64,000 nucleotides of DNA from Corynebacterium hylobatis (GCF_003955685.1 NZ_RXHJ01000017.1:1-64000); one strand, 5' to 3'. Shown: positions 8,148-17,132, counted from the first letter of the stretch. Translations and numbers: made by a program. The notes: generated by a model not told the origin, from the letters alone.

Positions 8148-8810
8148 ATGCGCACCCTGACCGTCATCACCGCCGGACTGTCCAACCCGTCGAGCACCCG
8201 GCAGGTCGCGGACCAGATCGCCGCCGCCGCGAACGCCGCCGTCACCGCCCGTGGTGAGTCACTGACCATCGAGGTCATCGAACTGCGCGAGCTGGTCAAC
8301 GACCTCGGCCGCGCCCTGACCACCGGCATGTCCTCGGAAGCACTCGATGAGGCGAAGGAGCAGGTCTCCGGCTCCGACGGGCTCATCGTGGTCACCCCGG
8401 TGTTCAAGGCCAGCTACTCGGGCCTGTTCAAGACCTTCTTCGACGTCCTCGACCAGGATGCCCTCAACGGTATGCCCACGATCATCGCGGCCACCGCCGG
8501 TACCGCCCGCCATTCCCTCGTCCTCGACCACGCGCTGCGCCCCCTCCTGAGCTTCATGCGTGCCTTTGTGGTGCCCACCGGAGTCTTCGCCGCGACCGAC
8601 GACTTCGGTTCCGAGGAAGGTGCGGCCCTGGCGGACCGCATCGCCCGCGCCACAGGTGAGCTCGCCGATCAGATGGTCGCCTCCGCCAGCGTCGGCGGCC
8701 TCGGCGGGGTTACCTCCGCCGGTCAGGGCAGCCGCCGCCGCACGGGCGTGGACCCGGTGGAGAACCTCGTGCCCTTCACGGATCTGCTGCGCGGCCACGA
8801 CGGGGACTGA
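8148..8810 (+). CDS. NADPH-dependent FMN reductase, CE1759 family
   Basis: A 220-residue flavodoxin-fold reductase. The N-terminal ITAGLSNPSSTRQVAD forms the phosphate-binding loop, and TPVFKASYSGLFKTFFDVLD is the FMN-contact motif of the SsuE/MsuE-like group. It follows the luciferase-type gene without any spacing, so the two are translationally coupled and should work as oxygenase plus reductase. The C-terminus ends in a family-specific segment, VDPVENLVPFTDLL. Confidence 0.9.
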   Translation: MRTLTVITAGLSNPSSTRQVADQIAAAANAAVTARGESLTIEVIELRELVNDLGRALTTGMSSEALDEAKEQVSGSDGLIVVTPVFKASYSGLFKTFFDVLDQDALNGMPTIIAATAGTARHSLVLDHALRPLLSFMRAFVVPTGVFAATDDFGSEEGAALADRIARATGELADQMVASASVGGLGGVTSAGQGSRRRTGVDPVENLVPFTDLLRGHDGD

Positions 8811-8812
8811 CC

Positions 8813-9373
8813 ATGATGCATCTCGACGCCGAGTTCCTCGCCCCCACAACGCTCATCGACTCCGATGACCGCGACATCATCGCGCTGGCCGCGGCGTTGG
8901 CCGGGGATAACCCGGCGGAGACGGTGCGCAACATCTTCGTCTACGTCCGCGACCGCATCACCCATCCCGCCGACACCGGGGGCACGCACCTGGCGGTCTC
9001 CGCCTCGGACACGCTGCACTCGCGGGAGGGTGTCTGCTACGCCCAGGCCCATCTGCTCGTCGCCCTGTACCGGGCCGCGGGCATCCCGGCGGCCCTGCGC
9101 TATCAGCGGCTGGAGGACGGGGTGCTCCACGGGGTGGCCACGGTGTGGGCGCCGGACATCTCCGAGGTCGGGGGTTTCCTGCTCGTCGACCCCCGCTACC
9201 GCGAGAATGACCCCCGCCACAGCGGTGACTTCTGGCGCACCCGCGCCCTGCAGGCCCCCTTCGAACGCAATCTGCCCACCATCCACACGGACGTGGCGCC
9301 TGGGGTGGCCGCCGCGATGCGGAAAGCGACCGACGCGCAGGAGTTCCTGCGCTCCGGTCTGCCCCGCGGCTGA
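8813..9373 (+). CDS. Transglutaminase-like cysteine peptidase-fold protein
   Basis: A 186-residue protein. The segment SREGVCYAQAHLLVALYRAAGIPA is the transglutaminase-core helix with the catalytic-type cysteine, followed by a histidine (LHGVATVW) and an aspartate (LLVDPRY) in the right order. No signal peptide is seen. It starts two bases after the FMN reductase, so it is probably the third gene of that operon. Two ATG codons lie in tandem and either could be used. The substrate and reaction are unknown. It converges end to end with the GlpD-like gene, with no bases between the stop codons. Confidence 0.75.
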   Translation: MMHLDAEFLAPTTLIDSDDRDIIALAAALAGDNPAETVRNIFVYVRDRITHPADTGGTHLAVSASDTLHSREGVCYAQAHLLVALYRAAGIPAALRYQRLEDGVLHGVATVWAPDISEVGGFLLVDPRYRENDPRHSGDFWRTRALQAPFERNLPTIHTDVAPGVAAAMRKATDAQEFLRSGLPRG

Positions 9374-11044
9374 TCAGCCGCGGAAGGCCTCGTCCAGCAC
9401 CTCGACGCGGCCGCGCTGCGCGGCCAGGTAGGCGTCGACCTCTGCTTGTCGACGCTCCTCCGACCAGCCCAGCAATGGAGCGATGAGCGTGGCGACCTGC
9501 TCGACAACCGGGGCATCGACAAGCCCGAGGGTACCCACCGTCAGGCGGCGGTCCAGCACATCTGCCAGGGTGCGGGCGGATTCCTCGGTGACGGCGTAGA
9601 CGGCCTGGGCGGCGATGTCAGCCGAACCGCCCAGCCGGGCCGTGAGAGTGCGGTCCCCTGCGACGAGCGCGAGGACCTTCTCGTGGGCAGTGCCGTAGAG
9701 GCGCGCCAGATGCACTCGGGTGTCGCGCGGCAGGCCGGCCTCCGGGACCCTGGCCGCGGCCGCGCTGAAAGCGGCGGCGACGGTGTCGTAATCACCGAAG
9801 GAGGTCGACAGGTCGAGATGACGGGAATCGAAGACACGGGTCGGCGGCAGATGCTGCGCACTGGCCTCGATGACCGTGTCCATGACCTTCTCCCCCATCT
9901 TGCGGCCCGTCGTCCACTTGCCGCCGGAGACGGTGAACAGGCCGGGCAGGCCGTTGGGGCCGTGATCGCGGATGTCGAAACGCCGGGAGGAGGTGTAGGT
10001 GTCGTTGCCGTCGTCGATGAGCGGACGCACACCGACGATGGTGTCCTGCACGTCCGCACGCACCAGCGGACGGACCGAGACGGAATCAAGGGTCTCGCGT
10101 AGCAGGTTGATGTCCGCCACCGTCGTCTCCGTCGACTCAGCCGGGGTATCCGTCGGCCCGACCAGGGTGCGGCCCTCCCAGGGGTTGACCACGATGTGGC
10201 GGCCGTTGCGGCCCCGGACATAGACCGCGTCCCGGTTGCCCAGGTCCCGGGTGAACAGGTGCACACCCTTGGCCTGCTTGACCCGCACGCCGGCGTCCTC
10301 GGCGAGATCACCCAGCACTTCAGCAACCCAGGGGCCGGCGGCGTTGACGGTGACCGTCGCCTCGATCTTCTCGGTCATCCCGGTGATACCGTCGCGCACC
10401 TGTATGCCGCGGATCCGCTCGCCCGGGCGACCCAGCAGACCGGTGACCTCGGCGTGGTTGACGGCCGTGCCGCCGTCGGCGACGAAGGTGTTGAGGATGG
10501 CCAGCAGGAGCCGCTCCGGGTGGATGTTGAGGGTGTCGTCGTGCCGCCACGCCCCCACCAGCCCCTCCGGGTCAAGCCAGGGGACCTGATTCAGCAGTTT
10601 CTTCTTCCCGATCCACCGGAAACGGGGCGAGCGGACATCCTTGGGCATGCCGATGTTGCGCCCCAGCGCCATCGCCTCGTAGAGGGCCACGCCGGCACCG
10701 AGGACCGGGGCCGGCGGGCTGGACCAGTCATAGGCGGTGAGCAGGAAACTACGCGGCTGCACCAGGTGCGGGGCCGCCAGACCCAGGTAGTGGCGCTCCG
10801 AGACGGATTCCGCCACCACCCCGAAGTCGTACTGCTCCAGGTAGCGCAGGCCACCGTGGATCGCCTTCGTGGTGGCGGCGGAGGTGCCGGAGCCGTAGTC
10901 CTCGCGCTCCACCAGGAGGGTGCGCAGACCGCGGCCGGCCGCATGGCGGGCAACCTGGACGCCGGTGATGCCGCCCCCGATGACGGCGACATCATATTTC
11001 CTGCGCAGCGGGGCACCGAGGACCCGCTCGTCGAAAACACTCAC
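9374..11044 (-). CDS. glpD: FAD-dependent glycerol-3-phosphate dehydrogenase (GlpD-like)
   Basis: A 556-residue flavoenzyme. The FAD-binding Rossmann motif VIGGGITGVQVARHA starts at residue 21. The signatures SAATTKAIHGGLRYLEQ, VNAAGPWV and FTVSGGKWTT are typical of GlpD, and a C-terminal helical domain follows. GlpD oxidises sn-glycerol 3-phosphate to dihydroxyacetone phosphate and passes electrons to menaquinone at the membrane. The GTG start overlaps the stop of the enolase-phosphatase gene by four bases, so it is the last gene of the kinase/acireductone operon. It could be the housekeeping GlpD or a relative acting on another polyol phosphate made by the operon. Confidence 0.85.
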   Translation of the reverse strand: MSVFDERVLGAPLRRKYDVAVIGGGITGVQVARHAAGRGLRTLLVEREDYGSGTSAATTKAIHGGLRYLEQYDFGVVAESVSERHYLGLAAPHLVQPRSFLLTAYDWSSPPAPVLGAGVALYEAMALGRNIGMPKDVRSPRFRWIGKKKLLNQVPWLDPEGLVGAWRHDDTLNIHPERLLLAILNTFVADGGTAVNHAEVTGLLGRPGERIRGIQVRDGITGMTEKIEATVTVNAAGPWVAEVLGDLAEDAGVRVKQAKGVHLFTRDLGNRDAVYVRGRNGRHIVVNPWEGRTLVGPTDTPAESTETTVADINLLRETLDSVSVRPLVRADVQDTIVGVRPLIDDGNDTYTSSRRFDIRDHGPNGLPGLFTVSGGKWTTGRKMGEKVMDTVIEASAQHLPPTRVFDSRHLDLSTSFGDYDTVAAAFSAAAARVPEAGLPRDTRVHLARLYGTAHEKVLALVAGDRTLTARLGGSADIAAQAVYAVTEESARTLADVLDRRLTVGTLGLVDAPVVEQVATLIAPLLGWSEERRQAEVDAYLAAQRGRVEVLDEAFRG

Positions 11045-11766
11045 CCCCAGACCACCTGGTCGAAGGACGAGATCTCCGGGTGCTCCCCCACACCGCGGTC
11101 GTAGTGCTGGTCGCCTTCGCGGCGCACACCGACCGTGGCCCAGCCGTCCTCGCGGGCTCCGTCGAGCTCCTCGACGAGGTCGGAGAAGAACAGCAGTTTG
11201 TCGGCCGGCACGCCGATGGCCTCGCGAATGGTCGCGTAGGAGGAGGCCAGCTTCTTCGGTCCGGCGTTCTCGGTGTCGAAGTGCCCGGTGAACATCGGCA
11301 GCAGGTCGCCCTCCGGGGAGTTGCCGAACCAGGCGGTCTGGGCGTTGACGGAACCGGAGGAGAAGATCTTCAGGTCGATGCCCTCCTCATGCCAGCGGCG
11401 GATCGCCGGGATGGAGTCGTCGAAGAAATGCGAGGTCAGATCCCCACGGTTGAATCCGTCGGCCCAGATCAGTCCCTGCAGGGTCTTCAGCGGGGTGCGC
11501 TTCTCATCGTTGTCCAGCCACTCCTCGAGCTGGTCGACGAGCGTGTCCACGTTCACGTGCGCCCCCATCTCACCTTCCTGCATGATCTGGGCACTTGCGC
11601 GGGCGACGTCCGGATGGTCGCTGTGCTCACGCAGCCAGCTGCCGAAACGCTCACGGGAATAGGGGTAGAGGGTGTCGTGGACGAACCAGGTCGAGGAGGT
11701 GGTGCCCTCGATATCCAGGACGATGACGTCGGGGCGGGGCAGGATGACGGTGGGGAGATTATTCAC
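11041..11766 (-). CDS. mtnC: Acireductone synthase (enolase-phosphatase E1)
   Basis: A 241-residue HAD-superfamily enzyme. Motif I is VLDIEGTTSS with Asp18 and Glu20, the E1-specific version. Motif II is IFSSGS, the lysine motif lies in ENAGPKK, and motif IV is FFSDLVEELDGA. E1 enolises and dephosphorylates 2,3-diketo-5-methylthiopentyl-1-phosphate to an acireductone in methionine salvage. The gene starts with GTG eight bases after the dioxygenase stop and overlaps the GlpD-like gene. The usual upstream enzymes MtnA and MtnB are not in this window, so the natural substrate may differ. Confidence 0.88.
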   Translation of the reverse strand: MNNLPTVILPRPDVIVLDIEGTTSSTWFVHDTLYPYSRERFGSWLREHSDHPDVARASAQIMQEGEMGAHVNVDTLVDQLEEWLDNDEKRTPLKTLQGLIWADGFNRGDLTSHFFDDSIPAIRRWHEEGIDLKIFSSGSVNAQTAWFGNSPEGDLLPMFTGHFDTENAGPKKLASSYATIREAIGVPADKLLFFSDLVEELDGAREDGWATVGVRREGDQHYDRGVGEHPEISSFDQVVWG

Positions 11767-11774
11767 GGGCGTGT

Positions 11775-12359
11775 CTACTTTCCGCCGCGGCTGGCGGCCA
11801 GGTCATCGTGGGTGGGGAAGGACGCGGAGATGGGGTCGCCGGTGAAGTCACCGACCCAGCCCTCCCCGTCGTGGAAGAAGCGGATGGCACAGAACTGCGG
11901 GTCAGAGATGCCCATGTCGAACCAGTGGGTCGCGCCCTCCGGCACGGACACCAGGTCCCCGCGCTCGCAGAAGATGGCGGAGACGGTGTCACCGATGCGG
12001 AGGTAGAAGGTACCCGTGCCCTCGACGAAGAAGCGGACCTCGTCGTCGTCGTGGGTGTGCTCGTCGAGGAATTTCTCCCGGGCGCCGCGCGCCATCCCGG
12101 CGAAGTCCGGCTGGCCGGTGTTCTTCAGGCGGGCGACGTCGACGGTGGTGAAGTTCTCCTCCGCGCTGATGCGGGCGACTTCTTCGGCGTAGGCGGCCAG
12201 CACGGCCTCCTGGTCGGCGTCGTCGGGCAGCTCACGGGTGGGCCACTGGTCGTAGCGGACATCGACTTCCGCGAGACGGGCGCGGATGGCCTCCGGATCC
12301 TCGCTGCGGAAGGTCTCGGTGGACGGGTCGTCGGTGTTCCACGTGACGAGCAGGGTCAT
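11775..12359 (-). CDS. mtnD: Acireductone dioxygenase (ARD)
   Basis: A 194-residue cupin. Metal ligands are His101, His103 and Glu107 in HTHDDDE, and His145 in EGATHWFD. This is the complete four-ligand set of ARD. ARD cleaves the acireductone with O2: with iron it gives formate and a 2-keto acid, while with nickel it also gives CO. The ATG at 12359 follows the kinase gene after 10 bases and has an AGGAGA ribosome site. It sits between the kinase and E1, in the order expected for sequential reactions. Confidence 0.9.
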   Translation of the reverse strand: MTLLVTWNTDDPSTETFRSEDPEAIRARLAEVDVRYDQWPTRELPDDADQEAVLAAYAEEVARISAEENFTTVDVARLKNTGQPDFAGMARGAREKFLDEHTHDDDEVRFFVEGTGTFYLRIGDTVSAIFCERGDLVSVPEGATHWFDMGISDPQFCAIRFFHDGEGWVGDFTGDPISASFPTHDDLAASRGGK

Positions 12360-12369
12360 GGTTTCTCTC

Positions 12370-13920
12370 CTAGTTGTCGTTGAGTTCGCGCAGGGATCGC
12401 ACGGCGGCGAAGACCTCCTGCATGGGACGTGCCAGCAGGTCACGGCGGATGGCGGCGGCCTTCCGGTAGATCCCGTGGATGGCCGGGTCCGGGTGGTGGG
12501 ACACTCCCCCGGCGTTCCACTCCGCCAGCTGTGCGGCCAGGCCCGGGGAGGTGCCCAGACCCTGATTGACCAGGGCGGCGTTGGCGAGCACGGGGCCGTC
12601 GACGCGGTGGGGTCGCCGCCATGGGATACCGGTGACGTCTGCCTTGATCTGGTTCCAGATGCCACTGGCCGCGCCACCGCCGGTGACCAGCACTTCGCGC
12701 AGTTCCACCCCGGCGCGCTGGGCGACGCCGAGGGTGGCTGCGTATTCGTAGGCGACGGCCTCCAGTGCGGAGCGCCACAGCCGGGCGGTGTCGGTGCCGG
12801 AGTCCATGCCCAGCCAGGAGCCGGAGGCGTCAGGGCTGTCCGGGTTGCCGCCGGCCAGGTACGGCAGGAAGAGCACGCCGTCGGAGCCGGGGGCGACACC
12901 GGCGGCGAGTTCGTCGAATTCGCGGTAGACGGAGTCGTCGCCGTCGAGACGCGCGATCTGGTCGCGGAACCAGCGCAGGGACAGTCCGCCGGCACGGATA
13001 TAACCCCAGTAGAAGGACTGGCCCGGGATGGTGCCCAGGCTGTAGAGCATGCCCGGCATGGCGGTGACCTCCGGGACGATGCCGTCGACGCCGACGGTGA
13101 GGATGCTGGTGGTGCCTGCGGAGTCGGTGGACTGGCCGACCTCCACCATGCCGGAGGCGAGGTTGGACTGCATGACGTCACCGGCACCGGCGATGACCGG
13201 TGTGCCCGCGGGCAGGCCCGTGACTGCCGACGCCGCCGCGGTCACCTCCCCTACGACCGCGTCGGAGGGCACGATGCGCGGCAGGATGTCCATGGGCAGG
13301 CCGAAGGCGGCGAACTGCCCGGGTGAGAAGGCGCGGGTGTTCTCGTCCCAGCCGACCATCCAGCCGGAGGCGTGGGTCGGGTCGGTGAACATCTCCTCCT
13401 GGCGCAGGCCGGCCAGGCGGGCGGCGACGTAGGGGGCGACGGAGACGGAACGGGCGACGCGTGCCCAGATGTCGGGCTGGTTGTCGCGGATCCACTGCAG
13501 CTGGAAGGGCGCGGCGTAGGCGTCGAGGGTGGAGGTGCCGGACTCGGTGAGCCACAGCGGCTCCAGTTCCTCGGTTGCCCGGATGGCATGCCCCTGGGCG
13601 CGGGTGTCCAGGCTGGTGATCAGCGGGTGGAGGATGGTGCCCTCGGTGTCGAGAAGCACCTGGCCGACGAGGATGCCGGACAGGGCGATGCCGGCGACGT
13701 CCGAGCGGCTGATGCCGGCGGCGACGGCCTCGTCGAGGGCCGTGGCGATGGCGGTGAAGGCCGCGTCGACGAGGTGCTCAGGGTCCATCTCCGCGAGGCC
13801 GGGCCCGCGGTAGTTGATGGTGTGGGGGATGTAGGCGCGCCCCACCTGAACTCCGTCGGTGGTGTATACCCCGGCCTTGGTGCCCTGGGTGCCCACGTCG
13901 ACTCCGATGGTGACGGCCAT
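12370..13920 (-). CDS. FGGY-family carbohydrate kinase (xylulokinase-like)
   Basis: A 516-residue sugar kinase. The N-terminal phosphate motif is GVDVGTQGTKAGVY, and the catalytic-type aspartate is Asp248 in GAGDVM. The adenosine-motif region VLVTGGGAASGIWNQIKADV lies near the C-terminus. It is closer to xylulokinase or ribulokinase than to glycerol kinase or MtnK (methylthioribose kinase belongs to another fold). It is the first gene of a four-gene operon with ARD, E1 and a GlpD-like enzyme, so its sugar phosphate may feed them. Expression is probably controlled by the palindrome just upstream. An AGGAG ribosome site precedes the ATG. Confidence 0.85.
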   Translation of the reverse strand: MAVTIGVDVGTQGTKAGVYTTDGVQVGRAYIPHTINYRGPGLAEMDPEHLVDAAFTAIATALDEAVAAGISRSDVAGIALSGILVGQVLLDTEGTILHPLITSLDTRAQGHAIRATEELEPLWLTESGTSTLDAYAAPFQLQWIRDNQPDIWARVARSVSVAPYVAARLAGLRQEEMFTDPTHASGWMVGWDENTRAFSPGQFAAFGLPMDILPRIVPSDAVVGEVTAAASAVTGLPAGTPVIAGAGDVMQSNLASGMVEVGQSTDSAGTTSILTVGVDGIVPEVTAMPGMLYSLGTIPGQSFYWGYIRAGGLSLRWFRDQIARLDGDDSVYREFDELAAGVAPGSDGVLFLPYLAGGNPDSPDASGSWLGMDSGTDTARLWRSALEAVAYEYAATLGVAQRAGVELREVLVTGGGAASGIWNQIKADVTGIPWRRPHRVDGPVLANAALVNQGLGTSPGLAAQLAEWNAGGVSHHPDPAIHGIYRKAAAIRRDLLARPMQEVFAAVRSLRELNDN

Positions 13921-13941
13921 TCCGCACTCCTGAAATCACTT

Positions 13942-13960
13942 GGTCTATCGAGGATAGACC
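13942..13960. promoter_or_regulatory. Perfect palindrome (operator) upstream of the kinase operon
   Basis: GGTCTATC and GATAGACC form a perfect 8-bp inverted repeat around gag, 22-40 bases before the kinase start. A -10-like TAAGGT lies farther upstream (near 13985-13990 on the minus strand), so the palindrome would sit near or just after the transcription start, a classical repressor position. The symmetric half-sites fit a GntR- or LacI-type dimer; no regulator gene for it is in the window. Confidence 0.6.
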
Positions 13961-14015
13961 GGCTGGTCCATCCGCGTGGGGAGTACCTTAACAAAGCGAC
14001 CTGGCGGCCCGATAA

Positions 14016-15290
14016 TCAGGAGAGCCGCGCCACGACGTCGGCCAGCGCCACGTCCTCCTGGGTGTGGGCGGCCAGATCCTTGACCGCCACGGTACCGGCG
14101 GCCAGCTCGTTATCGCCGAGGACCAGGGCGTAACGGGCGTTGGCCCGGTCCGCACCCTTCATCGCGCCCTTGAGACCCCGGTCGCCGTAGGCCATGTCCG
14201 CGGACACACCGGCGGCACGCAGGTCGTTGATGAGCACGGCCATGGCCTTCTTCGCCTCCGCACCCAGGGCGACGCCGTAGACATCGACGCGGCGGCCGAC
14301 GTCCTCGAGCGTGATGCCCTCGGCCTCCAGGGCGAGGACAGTGCGGTCGACACCGAGGCCGTAGCCGATACCCGAGAGATCCTGGCCACCGAGCTGGGCC
14401 ATGAGCCCGTCGTAGCGGCCGCCGCCGCCGATGCCGGACTGGGCGCCCAGACCGTCATGGACGAACTCGAAGCAGGTCTTGGTGTAGTAGTCCAGGCCGC
14501 GGACCATGCGCGGGTTGATCACGTACGGCACGGACATGTCGTCGAGCAGGCCGGTGACCGTCTCGAAGTGCTCGCGCGCCGGGGTGGACAGGTGGTCGAG
14601 CATGAGGGGCGCGTCGGCGGTCATCTCCTGGACCTCCGGGCGCTTGTCGTCGAGCACGCGCAGCGGGTTGATCTCCGCGCGGTGGCGGGTCTCCTCGTCC
14701 AGCGGCAGTTGGAACAGGAACTCCTGCAGCTTCTCCCGGTAGGCGGGGCGGCAGGTGTCATCGCCCAGGCTCGTCAGCTCAAGGCGGAAACCGCTCAGGC
14801 CGAGGGCCCGGAAGGAGCGGTCGGCCAGGGCGACGATCTCGGCGTCGAGTGCCGGGTCGTCGACACCGATGGCCTCCACGCCGACCTGCTGGAGCTGGCG
14901 GTAGCGGCCGGCCTGGGGGCGTTCATAGCGGAAGAAGGGGCCGGCGTAGTTGAGCTTGACCGGCAGCTGGCCGCGGTCGAGGTTGTGCTCGATGACCGCG
15001 CGCATGACGCCGGCGGTGCCCTCGGGGCGCAGGGTGACGGAGCGGTCACCGCGGTCGGCGAAGGTGTACATCTCCTTGCTCACCACATCGGTGGACTCCC
15101 CCACGCCGCGGGCGAAGAGGGTGGTGTCCTCGAAGATGGGCAGCTCGATGTGCTGGAAACCGGCCAGGTGGGCCTGGTGGATGAAGGTGTCGCGGACCTT
15201 CAGGAAAACCGGGGAGACCGGCGGGATGTAGTCCGGGACCCCCTTGGGTGCGGACAGGGCGGCAAACTTGGCTGGTTTCTTCTCACTCAC
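14016..15290 (-). CDS. hisS: Histidyl-tRNA synthetase
   Basis: A 424-residue class II aminoacyl-tRNA synthetase that charges tRNA-His in the cytosol. Motif 2 is in [17 protein letters not shown], the histidine-A motifs are [11 protein letters not shown] and GGGRYDGL, and motif 3 is [17 protein letters not shown]-terminal anticodon-binding domain follows (from about residue 335). The start is GTG 15290. It is the downstream neighbour of a metallo-beta-lactamase-fold hydrolase (15-base gap), the same pairing as in C. glutamicum. Confidence 0.97.
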   Translation of the reverse strand: MSEKKPAKFAALSAPKGVPDYIPPVSPVFLKVRDTFIHQAHLAGFQHIELPIFEDTTLFARGVGESTDVVSKEMYTFADRGDRSVTLRPEGTAGVMRAVIEHNLDRGQLPVKLNYAGPFFRYERPQAGRYRQLQQVGVEAIGVDDPALDAEIVALADRSFRALGLSGFRLELTSLGDDTCRPAYREKLQEFLFQLPLDEETRHRAEINPLRVLDDKRPEVQEMTADAPLMLDHLSTPAREHFETVTGLLDDMSVPYVINPRMVRGLDYYTKTCFEFVHDGLGAQSGIGGGGRYDGLMAQLGGQDLSGIGYGLGVDRTVLALEAEGITLEDVGRRVDVYGVALGAEAKKAMAVLINDLRAAGVSADMAYGDRGLKGAMKGADRANARYALVLGDNELAAGTVAVKDLAAHTQEDVALADVVARLS

Positions 15291-15305
15291 GGCTATCTAC
15301 AGTAC

Positions 15306-15947
15306 TCACATACCCAGCTGGAGCAGGAACGGGTTGCCCGCGCGCTCCGCCCGCATGGAGGTGGTGGCCCCGTGGCCGGGGAACAGCTGCAGCGAATCAT
15401 CAAGCTCCCAGACCGGCCCCCGCAGGGTGGTGTCCATGAGGGCGGGGTCGGAACCCTCGAAGTCGGTGCGCCCGATCGACCCCTGAAAGAGCACGTCCCC
15501 GGTGAAGCAGAACTGCTCATGGACCAGCAGACAGCTGCCCGGGGAATGCCCCGGGGCGTGTCTGACCTGGAACGTCACACCGGCGAGCACCAGCTCCTGC
15601 CCGTCGACCAGGTCGCGGCGGTCGGTGACGGGGGTGATGTTCGCGGCGTCGAAAAGCACCTGGGACTGCCGGGACACGCCGTCCTTCCCCGCGAGCATGA
15701 AGGCGTCGTCCGGGTGGATGTGGACGGGCACGTTGTACTGACGGGCCAGGGTGCCGGCGTCGCGGGTGTGGTCGATGTGGCCGTGGGTGAGCACGACGGC
15801 GACCAGTTCGGAACCGGTCGCCCCGAGTGTCTGCTCGACCTGTTTGTGCGCGTGCATACCGGGATCCACGACGAAGGCCTCCCCCTCGTGGGAGAGGACG
15901 TAGGTGTTCGTGTTGTAGGGGCCGGCGGCGAATCCGTGGAGCTGCAT
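15306..15947 (-). CDS. Metallo-beta-lactamase-fold hydrolase, glyoxalase II-like
   Basis: A 213-residue cytosolic zinc hydrolase. The metal motif HGHIDH follows VVLTHG, further ligands are His in HAPGHSPGS, Asp in FTGDVLF, and His in FPGHG near the C-terminus. The family includes hydroxyacylglutathione-type thioester hydrolases; the natural substrate is unknown. The start ATG 15947 is preceded by TAGACT seven bases upstream (15955-15960 on the minus strand), pointing to a leaderless transcript. The TAG of that element is also the stop codon of the preceding gene. Confidence 0.82.
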   Translation of the reverse strand: MQLHGFAAGPYNTNTYVLSHEGEAFVVDPGMHAHKQVEQTLGATGSELVAVVLTHGHIDHTRDAGTLARQYNVPVHIHPDDAFMLAGKDGVSRQSQVLFDAANITPVTDRRDLVDGQELVLAGVTFQVRHAPGHSPGSCLLVHEQFCFTGDVLFQGSIGRTDFEGSDPALMDTTLRGPVWELDDSLQLFPGHGATTSMRAERAGNPFLLQLGM

Positions 15948-15957
15948 GCCGGGCAGT

Positions 15958-16527
15958 CTAGCGCCCGGCCGGCTGGTACTCGTGCACGGTGTAGCTGACC
16001 TGGGCACTCCCGGCCTCATCGGCAAGCTGGACATAGGGCAGATGACAGTCATCGGCGAGCATCCAGCCGGTGGCGTGGTTCCCGGTGCGGACGGGGGTGC
16101 CGAGGGCGTCCGCGAGCTGCGCGGTGAGCGGCTCCCCTTCCGCCGCGGTGAAGGTGATCAGATGGGCGCCGTCGCCGCAGCCGGGCTGGCCGGCGGGGAA
16201 CCAGTTGCCCCCGGGCCCCAGGATCAGCTGCGCCGGGCTGCCCTGCCAGACGGTGAGCTCGCCTTCCCAGCTGCGGATGTGCTCGAACCCGCCCCAGGTG
16301 TCGGAGGCCGCCGGGACTTCGGTGCCGTTGATGCTGTTCATCGCGGCCCGCTCAAGGGGCTGCGTGACCGGTTCCGGAGTCGGAGCGACCACAGCCGTCT
16401 CCTCGGCCGCCACGACAGCACCGGCATCATCCCGGGCACCGAGGCTCACCGCGGCGACCAGGCCGGCGATGGCTGTCGCGATGATGGTCAGCAGCGCGAT
16501 AAGGGTGGTCCCCTCCGAGCGGGTCAT
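15958..16527 (-). CDS. Predicted membrane-anchored or secreted protein of unknown function
   Basis: A 189-residue protein. Residues about 8-30 form a single hydrophobic segment with few charges before it (signal anchor or uncleaved signal peptide), then an Ala/Glu/Pro-rich linker (about 35-60) and an extracytoplasmic domain with two cysteines (PGCGDG and DDCHLPY) that could pair. I recognise no family. The start ATG 16527 has an AGGAGA ribosome site. It sits between tpx and the hydrolase on the same strand. Confidence 0.7.
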   Translation of the reverse strand: MTRSEGTTLIALLTIIATAIAGLVAAVSLGARDDAGAVVAAEETAVVAPTPEPVTQPLERAAMNSINGTEVPAASDTWGGFEHIRSWEGELTVWQGSPAQLILGPGGNWFPAGQPGCGDGAHLITFTAAEGEPLTAQLADALGTPVRTGNHATGWMLADDCHLPYVQLADEAGSAQVSYTVHEYQPAGR

Positions 16528-16593
16528 GAACTCTCCTGGTGGTCCGGCGCAACGGTGAACCCGTCCATCATGGCAGAGAGACAGGTGGGCGTC

Positions 16594-16621
16594 GAAAAGC
16601 CCCGGACATCAGTCCGGGGCT
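16594..16621 (-). terminator. Rho-independent terminator after tpx
   Basis: A 10-bp perfect stem (16598-16607 with 16612-16621; AGCCCCGGAC type) with a 4-base loop is followed on the minus strand by TTTT. It lies just 3' of the tpx stop codon. Confidence 0.8.
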
Positions 16622-16634
16622 GGTGGCGGGAATG

Positions 16635-17132
16635 TTACTGCAGGGCGTTGACGGCGGCGTCGTAATCCGGCTCGGTGGTGATCTCGTCGACGAGCTGGGT
16701 GTAGATGACCTTGCCGTTCTCATCCGCCACGATGACGGCGCGGGCCAGCAGACCCTGGAGCGGGGAGCCCTGGAGGGTCAGGCCGAAATCCTCACCGAAG
16801 GTGGAGCGGAAGGCGGAACCGGCGGTCAGGTTCTCGATGCCCTCGGAGGAGCAGAAACGGCCGTGGGCGAAGGGCAGATCCTTGGAGATACCCAGGACGA
16901 CGGTGTTGTCCAGGGAGGTCGCCCGCTTGTTGAACTCACGGACGGAGGCCGCGCAGACACCGGTGTCCAGCGAGGGGAAGATGTTGAGCACGACGCGCCT
17001 GCCGGCGAAATCCGCCGGGGTGACCTCCGCGAGATCAGTGCCGACGAGGGTGAAGTCCGGGAGCTGGTCGCCGACGGCGGGGAGCTCACCTGCGGTGGTG
17101 GTGGGTTCGTTCTGGAAAGTTACGTTTGCCAT
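16635..17132 (-). CDS. tpx: Thiol peroxidase, Tpx type
   Basis: A 165-residue atypical 2-Cys peroxiredoxin that reduces hydroperoxides using thioredoxin. The peroxidatic Cys60 is in SLDTGVC and the resolving Cys94 is in GRFCSSEG, both at the Tpx positions. It ends at full family length. The ATG 17132 has TAGTGT six bases upstream and no ribosome site, indicating a leaderless transcript. It is divergent from the cyclophilin gene and has its own terminator. Confidence 0.95.
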   Translation of the reverse strand: MANVTFQNEPTTTAGELPAVGDQLPDFTLVGTDLAEVTPADFAGRRVVLNIFPSLDTGVCAASVREFNKRATSLDNTVVLGISKDLPFAHGRFCSSEGIENLTAGSAFRSTFGEDFGLTLQGSPLQGLLARAVIVADENGKVIYTQLVDEITTEPDYDAAVNALQ

